Both the position numbers and the translations under genes were made by a program. From NCBI GenBank assembly GCA_013203265.1, contig JABMQK010000010.1:1-11970 (forward strand): DNA of 11,970 nucleotides, given 5' to 3'. The notes beneath the pieces are model-generated. The model saw only the letters and a list, made by a program, of their open reading frames with translations. It ran no database searches and had not been told where the DNA came from. The stretch is from a bacterium. GTDB lineage: Bacteria > Omnitrophota > Gorgyraeia > Velamenicoccales > JABMQK01. This document shows positions 6,700-11,970 of this stretch, one piece after another. Every line of letters starts with the position of its first letter. The stretch's first letter is position 1.

Positions 6700-8134
6700 A
6701 AAGAATAAAGAAAGCAGAAAAACAAAGATTAAGTTTGGGACCGATGGTTGGCGCGCAGTTATAGGAGACACTTTTACTTTTGAAAATTTGAGAGTTGTTT
6801 CGCAAGCAACCGCTGATTTTTTGAATAGCTCAACAAGGAAATCTAAAAATAAAAAATTTAAAATAGCTGTTGGATATGATACAAGATTTATGTCCGAGAA
6901 GTTTGCTGAGGTATCCGCCTGTGTATTTACAGCAAATGGTATTAAGGTTATTTTGTCTGACAGGGCAACGCCAACACCTACAATTAGTTTCGCTGTAAAG
7001 AATAGAAAATTGGATTTAGGGATAATGATAACAGCAAGTCATAATCCTCCGGAGTTTAATGGTTTTAAGATAAAGAGTTCCACCGGCGGTTCAGCAGATG
7101 TTAACATTACCAAGGCGGTGGAAAAGTTATTATTTAGAAGAAAACCAAAGACTTTGTCTCTAAATGATAGTTTGAAAAAAAAGATTATTTTAAAGGAAGA
7201 TATTATTAGCGAATATATAAGATTTCTGCGATCTTACTTAAATTTATCTAAGATAAAGAATAGTAAATTTAAGGTTTTGGTTGATTGCATGTATGGAAGT
7301 GGCAAGGAATATATGAAAGAAGTAATATCTGGAACAAAGATAGATTTAGAGATAATGCGCAGTGAGCGTAACACTTATTTTGAAGGTAGAGGACCAGAGC
7401 CAGTCATAAAGAATTTAGATAAAATTATAAAGAGGATGAAGAATGAAGATTTTGATTTAGGCTTGGTTCTCGATGGAGATGCTGATAGAATAGCGGCCAT
7501 TGCTCCTGGAGGAGAATTTATACATCCTCAAAAGATATTAGGTTTGTTAGCTTTGCATTTAAAAGAAGATAGATTGCTATCCGGTGGAGTAGTAAAGACG
7601 TTAGCTGGTACCACTATGATCGATAACATAGCCAAACATTTAAAACTAAAGTTATATGAGACACCGGTTGGTTTCAAATATATTTCGTATCTTATGGAGA
7701 AAGAGAATATTTTAGTAGGAGGAGAAGAAGCGGGTGGAATGGGTTTTAAGAATTATGTTCCTGAGCGCGATGGTACTTTGGCAGGTTTGCTTTTGCTTGA
7801 AATGATGGTTTACCGAAATAAATCAATAGATAAAATAGTTTCTCAAATGGAAGATATGTTCGGTAGGTATTATTATTTGAGAGAAGATTTAAAGTTAAAA
7901 TCAGGACACAAGATTAAAGATGTTAAAACAATTCGTCCTAAGAAGCTACTTGATTCAAAAGTAATAAAAATAGATGACAGCGATGGCATTAAGTTAACTT
8001 GTGAAGATGAAAGTTGGTTGATGTTAAGATCTTCTGGTACAGAATCCTTGATGCGTATTTATGCTGAAGCAAAATCTTTAACCAGGGCATCAAGCTTGCT
8101 TAAATTGGGCAAGGCTTTAGTGCTAAAGCAATAG
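6692..8134 (+). CDS. Phosphoglucomutase/phosphomannomutase family protein (alpha-D-phosphohexomutase)
   Basis: This enzyme moves a phosphate between C6 and C1 of a hexose phosphate, feeding sugar-nucleotide and polysaccharide synthesis. The 480 residues show the four-domain phosphohexomutase layout. Near the N-terminus is KFGTDGWRAVIGDTF (14-28). The phosphoserine loop TASHNPP has S116, the metal loop DGDADR is at 261-266, the sugar-specificity loop GGEEAGG at 343-349, and the phosphate-binding loop RSSGTES at 446-452. The specificity loop usually reads GGEESGG or similar; alanine replaces the serine here. The sequence cannot tell glucose from mannose specificity, so no symbol is given. GlmM is less likely because GlmM proteins are about 445 residues and have a different specificity loop. 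ATAAGGTG (6676-6683) is a usable Shine-Dalgarno, and the gene overlaps rpe by eight bases. Confidence 0.93.
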   Translation: MPRKNKESRKTKIKFGTDGWRAVIGDTFTFENLRVVSQATADFLNSSTRKSKNKKFKIAVGYDTRFMSEKFAEVSACVFTANGIKVILSDRATPTPTISFAVKNRKLDLGIMITASHNPPEFNGFKIKSSTGGSADVNITKAVEKLLFRRKPKTLSLNDSLKKKIILKEDIISEYIRFLRSYLNLSKIKNSKFKVLVDCMYGSGKEYMKEVISGTKIDLEIMRSERNTYFEGRGPEPVIKNLDKIIKRMKNEDFDLGLVLDGDADRIAAIAPGGEFIHPQKILGLLALHLKEDRLLSGGVVKTLAGTTMIDNIAKHLKLKLYETPVGFKYISYLMEKENILVGGEEAGGMGFKNYVPERDGTLAGLLLLEMMVYRNKSIDKIVSQMEDMFGRYYYLREDLKLKSGHKIKDVKTIRPKKLLDSKVIKIDDSDGIKLTCEDESWLMLRSSGTESLMRIYAEAKSLTRASSLLKLGKALVLKQ

Positions 8135-8743
8135 ATGTTGTATTTAATCACAGTTGTTGTTAGTTATATTATATTAAAACTATTTTTTAGCTTAGAAGTA
8201 CAAGGTGCTGAAAATATTCCTTCCGAAGGCGCATTTATTTTAGCCAGTAATCATTTAAGTTTTTTTGATCCGCCAATTTTAGGAGCGGTATGCTATAGAT
8301 ATAAAAAGCGAACTCTAAATTTTTTTGCCAAGGAAGAACTTTTTTATAATAAGATTTTTAGTTGGTATATAAGAAGACTGAAGGCATTTCCTATAAAAAG
8401 AAGATTTGGCGATATCGGAGCGATAAAAGAAAGCATTAGGAGAATTAAAGAAGGTGGAGCTATAGCTATTTTTCCCGAGGGAGGACGTAGCGTAGAAGGA
8501 AACATTAAAGAAGGTTTTCGAGGGATCGCATTATTAGCAACAAAGACAAAAATTCCAGTAGTGCCAGTATTTATGAAAGGCGCTGATTTTATTCTAGGCT
8601 CTAAATCAAAACCTATAAATTTTTGTAAAGTACATATTAGATTCGGCACCCCAATTTTGTTTTATGGAAAGGGTTCAAAGAATTACTCAGAGATTACGAA
8701 TAGAATTATGTTGGCAATAAAGGGATTAGTAGATAATTCATAA
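8135..8743 (+). CDS. plsC: 1-acyl-sn-glycerol-3-phosphate acyltransferase (PlsC/LPLAT family)
   Basis: PlsC acylates lysophosphatidic acid to phosphatidic acid, the precursor of membrane phospholipids, at the inner face of the cytoplasmic membrane. A hydrophobic N-terminal segment (about 2-20) would anchor the 202-residue protein. All acyltransferase blocks are visible: NHLSFFDP with the catalytic H40-x4-D45, FPIKR (85-89), FPEGGRS (113-119) and VVPVFMKG (142-149). The ATG directly abuts the stop of the mutase gene, so the two are co-transcribed. In many bacteria plsC lies between cmk (cytidylate kinase) and rpsA. Here rpsA follows but a sugar mutase takes the cmk position. The operon probably ends here, since rpsA has its own promoter, although no clear terminator follows. 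Confidence 0.93.
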   Translation: MLYLITVVVSYIILKLFFSLEVQGAENIPSEGAFILASNHLSFFDPPILGAVCYRYKKRTLNFFAKEELFYNKIFSWYIRRLKAFPIKRRFGDIGAIKESIRRIKEGGAIAIFPEGGRSVEGNIKEGFRGIALLATKTKIPVVPVFMKGADFILGSKSKPINFCKVHIRFGTPILFYGKGSKNYSEITNRIMLAIKGLVDNS

Positions 8744-8789
8744 TTTAGGATTTCATTTTTTTCAAAAGGTAATTTTTTGGAATTAGTTG

Positions 8790-8818
8790 TTGACAATTAA
8801 ACTAAATTGAAAGATAAT
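8790..8818 (+). promoter_or_regulatory. Sigma70-type promoter of rpsA-tyrS
   Basis: A perfect -35 box TTGACA (8790-8795) and a -10 box GATAAT (8813-8818, one mismatch from TATAAT) are separated by exactly 17 bases. Transcription would start near 8825, giving a leader of about 110 bases before the rpsA start. It lies in the 193-base gap after plsC, which otherwise holds only leader structures. Confidence 0.82.
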
Positions 8819-8862
8819 CTACTACTATCTTTTGTCAGATTATATGACATTGAGATAAATCA

Positions 8863-8916
8863 AATGAAGATATAACTTATGGAAGCGATTAAGCTACCAT
8901 AAGTTATATCTTCATT
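8863..8916 (+). promoter_or_regulatory. Perfect 20-bp hairpin in the rpsA leader
   Basis: Arms 8863-8882 and 8897-8916 are exact reverse complements (AATGAAGATATAACTTATGG and its complement) around a 14-base loop (8883-8896). The stem ends four bases before the rpsA Shine-Dalgarno. It is followed by A's, not T's, so it is not a terminator for the + strand. A smaller inverted repeat, TGTCA / TGACA (8833-8837 and 8845-8849), precedes it. By analogy with E. coli, where S1 represses its own mRNA through structured leader hairpins, an autoregulatory or mRNA-stability role is plausible but unproven. A short mobile palindrome is an alternative. Confidence 0.75.
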
Positions 8917-8920
8917 AAAA

Positions 8921-8928
8921 AAGGGGAG
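8921..8928 (+). promoter_or_regulatory. Ribosome-binding site that fixes the rpsA start
   Basis: AAGGGGAG is a strong Shine-Dalgarno with eight bases before the GTG at 8937. An earlier in-frame GTG at 8928 overlaps this site and is excluded. A later ATG at 8952 has only a poorly spaced GAAGGA. Confidence 0.8.
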
Positions 8929-8936
8929 TGATTTTT

Positions 8937-10484
8937 GTGAAAGAAGGAAAAATGGATTTTGAAACTTTATATGAGGTGAGTCTGAAAAAGATCCACGATG
9001 GACAGATCCTCAAAGGTAAGATTGTAAGGGTGGGAGATAAAGATATTCTTGTTGATATCGGATATAAATCAGAGGGTGTTATCGCGATCAGCGAATTCTT
9101 ATCTAAAAAAGAGTTGGAAGTAGGCAAGGAAATTGATGTTTATGTTGAGTCAGTAGAAAATGATGATGGGATGATGGTGCTTTCTAGAGAAAAAGCACGC
9201 AGGCTCCATGGTTGGGACAGTATCTCTTCTTCGTCAAAAGAGGGAGATTTAGTTGAAGGTTTCGTTAGACGAAAAGTAAAGGGTGGCTATATAGTAGACA
9301 TACTTGGAATAGAAGCCTTTTTACCTGCTTCTCTATCTGCTCTTAAAGGTATAAGCGATAGGCAAGTTTTAAATAATTCATTCAAATTCAAAATTGTTAA
9401 GATGAATAATATTAGGCGAAGCCTTATAGTCTCTCGCAAGGAAGCCTTGCAGCAGGAAAGAGAACAATCGAGAGAGAAGCTTTGGTCAACTTTGAAAATC
9501 GGAGAGGTCTATACAGGGGTTGTAAAAAATATAACTGATTTTGGTGCTTTTATTGATTTAGGAGGAGTGGACGGACTTCTACATATTACAGATATGAGTT
9601 GGTCGAGAATTTCACATCCTTCGGAGATAGTCGCGGTAGGCAATAAGATTGAAGTCATGGTTTTGACTATCGATAAGGAATCGAAAAAAGTCTCTTTAGG
9701 TTTAAAGCAACGCATGACTGATCCCTGGCAAGATATAGAAAAGAAGTTGCCTGTAGGTTCTCAGATAAAAGGAAAAATTGTTAATATTCTACCTTACGGA
9801 GTATTTGTAGAGCTAGATAAGGGGATAGAAGGATTAATTCACGTTTCCGAGATATCTTGGCAGAAGCGAAATATTAATCCTCAGGAAATGTTTACAATTG
9901 GCGAAACAACTGAGGTGCAAATTCTAAATATTAACAGAGAAAACAGAAGAATATCTCTAAGTATCAAGCAGTTAGAGGTAAATCCTTGGTTAGAAGCAGA
10001 AGCTAAGTATCCCGTAGACTCTAAAGTTAAGGGGAAGATAACGGGATTTACTGATTATGGTGCTTTTGTAGAGTTAGATAATAATCTGGAAGGGATGATT
10101 CATATTTCAGATCTTTCTTGGACAAAACGTATCAATAGTCTACAAGAGGTATTTAAAAAGGGCCAAAAAGTCGAAGCTTTAGTTTTGTCTGTCGATGCAC
10201 AAAACCGGAGAATATCTTTGGGTGTAAAACAGCTTCAAGAGAATCCTTGGCCTGATATTATAAAGCGTCTTCCTGTGGGTACAGTTATTGATTCTGCAGA
10301 GGTAACTAGTGTATCAAATTTTGGTATCTTTGTAAGAATTGAAGATAACTTAGAAGGATTGATCTATTCTAGCGAAATAGATAAAGAAGCAATGAATAGA
10401 TTAAAACCAGGAGACAAAATAAAAGCTCAGATTATAAAGATAGAGCAAGATCAGGCAAAGATAGGATTAAGCACTAGGTGTTAA
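8937..10484 (+). CDS. rpsA: 30S ribosomal protein S1 (six S1 domains)
   Basis: S1 binds single-stranded mRNA and brings it to the 30S subunit, which matters most for mRNAs without a strong Shine-Dalgarno; several genes in this window lack one. The 515-residue product has six S1 (OB-fold) repeats at about 22-86, 102-168, 187-255, 272-344, 359-431 and 445-513. The last four show the RNA-binding pattern, for example ITDFGAFIDLGGVDGLLHITDMSW and FTDYGAFVELDNNLEGMIHISDLSW. The first two are more divergent, as in other S1 proteins, where they anchor to the ribosome through S2. E. coli S1 is 557 residues, also with six domains. The GTG at 8937 is chosen from the Shine-Dalgarno; ATG at 8952 (MDFETLYEVS) cannot be excluded. 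It has its own promoter and leader hairpin. tyrS follows after one base. Confidence 0.95.
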   Translation: MKEGKMDFETLYEVSLKKIHDGQILKGKIVRVGDKDILVDIGYKSEGVIAISEFLSKKELEVGKEIDVYVESVENDDGMMVLSREKARRLHGWDSISSSSKEGDLVEGFVRRKVKGGYIVDILGIEAFLPASLSALKGISDRQVLNNSFKFKIVKMNNIRRSLIVSRKEALQQEREQSREKLWSTLKIGEVYTGVVKNITDFGAFIDLGGVDGLLHITDMSWSRISHPSEIVAVGNKIEVMVLTIDKESKKVSLGLKQRMTDPWQDIEKKLPVGSQIKGKIVNILPYGVFVELDKGIEGLIHVSEISWQKRNINPQEMFTIGETTEVQILNINRENRRISLSIKQLEVNPWLEAEAKYPVDSKVKGKITGFTDYGAFVELDNNLEGMIHISDLSWTKRINSLQEVFKKGQKVEALVLSVDAQNRRISLGVKQLQENPWPDIIKRLPVGTVIDSAEVTSVSNFGIFVRIEDNLEGLIYSSEIDKEAMNRLKPGDKIKAQIIKIEQDQAKIGLSTRC

Positions 10485-10485
10485 A

Positions 10486-11691
10486 GTGGTTGATATTGAT
10501 AAACAACTAGATTTGATTAAACGTGGCAGTATTGAGATTATCTGTGAAGAAGAACTTTCTTTAAAATTAAAAGAGTCTCAAAGAAATAGACGCCCCTTAC
10601 ATATTAAAGCTGGTTTTGATCCCAGCGCTCCTGATATTCATCTGGGACATACCGTATTATTGCGCAAGCTTAAACACTTTCAAGAATTAGGACATAATGT
10701 TTATTTTTTAATCGGAGATTTTACTGGTAGAATTGGTGATCCTTCCGGACAGACAGTGATGAGAAAAGAGCTGTCAAAGGAAGAAGTTATTAAGAATGCC
10801 AAAACTTACAAGAGACAAATTTTTAAGATTCTTGATCCAAAACGCACCCGTATTGTATTCAACAGCAAGTGGTATGAGAAGATGGCTTTTGATCAAGTAA
10901 TTAAATTTTTGTCTAAATATACTGTAGCGAGAATGTTAGAAAGAGATGATTTCTTAAAGCGTTTTAAGGATAACAAGCCCATAAGCATTTTAGAATTCAT
11001 TTATCCTTTAATGCAGGGATATGATTCTGTTGTGTTAAAGGCAGATGTAGAGTTAGGTGGTACCGATCAAAAGTTTAATTTATTAGTTGGTCGTGAACTT
11101 CAGAGAGAATTTGGACTTACTCCGCAAATAGTGGTTACTATGCCTTTGTTAGAGGGTACAGATGGAATTAATAAAATGTCCAAATCTTTAAATAATTATA
11201 TTGGTATTAATGAATCGCCTAAAGATATGTTCGGCAAGGTGATGTCAATTAGCGATGATTTAATGTGGCGATATATTGAGTTACTTACTGATTTAGATTT
11301 AGTGTCTGTTAAAAAACTTCATCCTAAAGAAGCTAAGTTAAAGCTTGCTGCAGAGATTACAAAAGAATATCATGGAGACAGGGAGGCTAAGTTAGCACGT
11401 CAGGAATTTGAACGCGTATTTAAAGAAAGAGAATTGCCTCAAAAAATTACACAGCAAAAATTAACTATACCTAGCGATAAGATTCCGTTAGTGAATTTAT
11501 TAGACTACGGTTTAAGAATATTATATACTAGTAATTCTAAGAATGAATTGCGTCGTTTAATAAAGCAAAGAGCGGTTAAGGTTAATTCACAAACAATATC
11601 CAACATAAATTACGAATTAGAAGTAAATAAGGAATATTTAATTCAAGTAGGGCGTAGAGCTTTTGTGAAAGTTAAGTTAAAGAAAAGTTAG
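10486..11691 (+). CDS. tyrS: Tyrosyl-tRNA synthetase
   Basis: TyrRS charges tRNA-Tyr with tyrosine using ATP in the cytoplasm. The 401-residue class I synthetase shows the HIGH motif as HLGH (52-55) after AGFDPSAPD, the tyrosine-site blocks YPLMQGYDSV and GGTDQKFN (191-198), and an intact KMSKS (230-234). A C-terminal S4 RNA-binding domain lies at about 335-401. This is the bacterial branch sometimes called TyrZ or TyrS2, with KMSKS rather than the KFGKT of E. coli-type TyrS. The start is GTG, one base after the rpsA stop, with AGGTG (10476-10480) upstream, so it is probably co-transcribed with rpsA. No T-box leader is present. No convincing terminator separates it from the rRNA promoter. Confidence 0.97.
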   Translation: MVDIDKQLDLIKRGSIEIICEEELSLKLKESQRNRRPLHIKAGFDPSAPDIHLGHTVLLRKLKHFQELGHNVYFLIGDFTGRIGDPSGQTVMRKELSKEEVIKNAKTYKRQIFKILDPKRTRIVFNSKWYEKMAFDQVIKFLSKYTVARMLERDDFLKRFKDNKPISILEFIYPLMQGYDSVVLKADVELGGTDQKFNLLVGRELQREFGLTPQIVVTMPLLEGTDGINKMSKSLNNYIGINESPKDMFGKVMSISDDLMWRYIELLTDLDLVSVKKLHPKEAKLKLAAEITKEYHGDREAKLARQEFERVFKERELPQKITQQKLTIPSDKIPLVNLLDYGLRILYTSNSKNELRRLIKQRAVKVNSQTISNINYELEVNKEYLIQVGRRAFVKVKLKKS

Positions 11692-11722
11692 TTTAAGATG
11701 TAACTTATTGTTTTTAATAGTG

Positions 11723-11740
11723 TTTTGTTCCTGAACAAAA
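11723..11740. repeat. 18-bp near-perfect palindrome upstream of the rRNA promoter
   Basis: TTTTGTTC (11723-11730) and GAACAAAA (11733-11740) are exact complements around CT, ending seven bases before the -35 box. The two-base spacer favours a protein-binding site in DNA over an RNA hairpin, but no regulator can be named. As part of an AT-rich block it could also serve as an UP element. Confidence 0.5.
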
Positions 11741-11747
11741 AATTTTC

Positions 11748-11776
11748 TTGACAAAAGACATTTTTTTTGGTATAAA
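11748..11776 (+). promoter_or_regulatory. Promoter of the rRNA operon
   Basis: A perfect -35 box TTGACA (11748-11753), a 17-base spacer that includes eight T's, and the -10 box TATAAA (11771-11776). Transcription would start near 11783, about 157 bases before 16S. The upstream A/T-rich sequence resembles an UP element. A second -10-like TATACT (11780-11785) has no suitably placed -35. The exact 9-bp inverted repeat TCTTGACAA (11746-11754) / TTGTCAAGA (11792-11800) brackets the core promoter. Confidence 0.82.
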
Positions 11777-11875
11777 CTGTATACTTATTTATTGTCAAGA
11801 AGGGCGATAAAGTTTTTTGTGAGTGAATTTATAAAATTGACAAAATTAATTAAATAATTTTCGACGTGAGTTTTT

Positions 11876-11908
11876 AAGCCATCGGCGAACTCGTCGGTGG
11901 CTTTTTTT
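11876..11908 (+). terminator. Terminator-shaped hairpin inside the rRNA leader
   Basis: A 12-bp stem (11876-11887 with 11892-11903, including two G-U type pairs) closed by the loop AACT is followed by an unbroken run of seven T's (11902-11908). This is the classical intrinsic-terminator layout. It lies downstream of the rRNA promoter and only about 30 bases before 16S, so it would act on the rRNA transcript itself unless antitermination prevents it. It could also end read-through from tyrS, or generate a short leader RNA of about 125 bases. Confidence 0.7.
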
Positions 11909-11913
11909 ATAAT

Positions 11914-11926
11914 TGTTCTTTTAAAA
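11914..11926 (+). promoter_or_regulatory. boxA-like antitermination motif before 16S
   Basis: TGTTCTTTTAAAA closely resembles the bacterial rRNA boxA (E. coli TGCTCTTTAACA, B. subtilis TGTTCTTTGAAAA). BoxA in the nascent RNA recruits NusB-S10 and makes polymerase resistant to termination in rRNA genes. It lies about 14 bases before 16S, in the expected leader region, but after the terminator-like hairpin. The identification rests on motif similarity and position. Confidence 0.55.
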
Positions 11927-11939
11927 TTTAATAGCCAAG

Positions 11940-11970
11940 TTTTCGGAGAGTTTGATCCTGGCTCAGAGTG
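11940..11970 (+). rRNA. rrs: 16S ribosomal RNA, first ~31 bases (cut by window end)
   Basis: AGAGTTTGATCCTGGCTCAG at 11947-11966 is the near-universal 5' segment of bacterial 16S rRNA (E. coli positions 8-27). Counting back seven bases puts the mature 5' end near 11940; the exact end is set by RNase processing and is not visible. The following AGTG is common to many phyla and is too short for a reliable placement. Confidence 0.95.

Noticed and set aside
8928..8936. GTG at 8928 as the rpsA start
   Set aside because: It overlaps the last base of the Shine-Dalgarno AAGGGGAG, which cannot serve a start inside itself.
11673..11707. TAAGTTA / TAACTTA inverted repeat as a tyrS terminator
   Set aside because: Only seven AT-rich pairs with a 21-base loop and a broken T-tract; too weak for a terminator.
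11819..11857. Twelve-codon open frame (MSEFIKLTKLIK) in the rRNA leader as a leader peptide
   Set aside because: The nearest Shine-Dalgarno-like bases are about 13 bases away, the peptide shows no run of one regulatory amino acid, and a translated leader before 16S would be unusual.
11837..11860. Second rRNA promoter using TTGACA at 11837-11842
   Set aside because: The -35 is perfect, but no -10-like hexamer lies 16-18 bases downstream; that position reads TTCGAC.
1..11970. CRISPR array, prophage, toxin-antitoxin or other accessory system
   Set aside because: No regularly spaced direct repeats, no phage or transposase genes and no small paired genes; every long frame is assigned to a housekeeping family.

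Overview
The window is an AT-rich (roughly one-third GC by eye) stretch of bacterial chromosome. All genes are on the + strand and tightly packed, and most are housekeeping genes. From left to right: the last 28 codons of a gene resembling the radical-SAM-linked DUF2344 family, then rng (RNase E/G), rplU (L21), obg, proB, proA, nadD, rpe, an alpha-D-phosphohexomutase, plsC, rpsA (six S1 domains), tyrS, and the first 31 or so bases of a 16S rRNA gene. The low GC, this gene order, the OCT-less Obg and the 16S start (AGAGTTTGATCCTGGCTCAG followed by AGTG) suggest an uncultured bacterial lineage. Omnitrophota (OP3) is my best guess from memory of gene order, held with low to moderate confidence. 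No plasmid, phage, CRISPR or defence genes are visible.

Layout. (1) 1-1763: the DUF2344-like tail and rng, then a 155-base gap with a 41-base imperfect palindrome and a good sigma70-type promoter (TTGACG-17-TATAGT) for rplU. (2) 1764-8743: one probable long operon, rplU-obg-proB-proA-nadD-rpe-phosphohexomutase-plsC. Genes overlap or lie within a few bases of each other, except for a 102-base gap between proA and nadD that holds a 74-bp GC-rich palindromic element resembling a MITE or REP. (3) 8744-8936: a non-coding leader with a near-consensus promoter (TTGACA-17-GATAAT) and a perfect 20-bp inverted repeat ending four bases before the rpsA Shine-Dalgarno. (4) 8937-11691: rpsA-tyrS, one base apart. 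(5) 11692-11939: an rRNA-operon leader with a strong promoter (TTGACA-17-TATAAA), a terminator-shaped hairpin with seven T's, then a boxA-like motif. (6) 16S rRNA from about 11940, cut by the window end.

How the genes work together. RNase E/G, L21, Obg, S1, TyrS and 16S rRNA belong to ribosome production and translation. ProB and ProA carry out the first two steps of proline synthesis from glutamate. NadD makes the NAD dinucleotide, Rpe serves the pentose-phosphate pathway, the phosphohexomutase supplies sugar-1-phosphates for polysaccharides, and PlsC makes phosphatidic acid for the membrane.

No new multi-gene system is visible. The points that deserve a second look are regulatory or concern gene order: the missing rpmA (L27) between rplU and obg, the 74-bp palindromic element at the proA stop, the long hairpin abutting the rpsA ribosome-binding site, and the terminator-like hairpin between the rRNA promoter and 16S.
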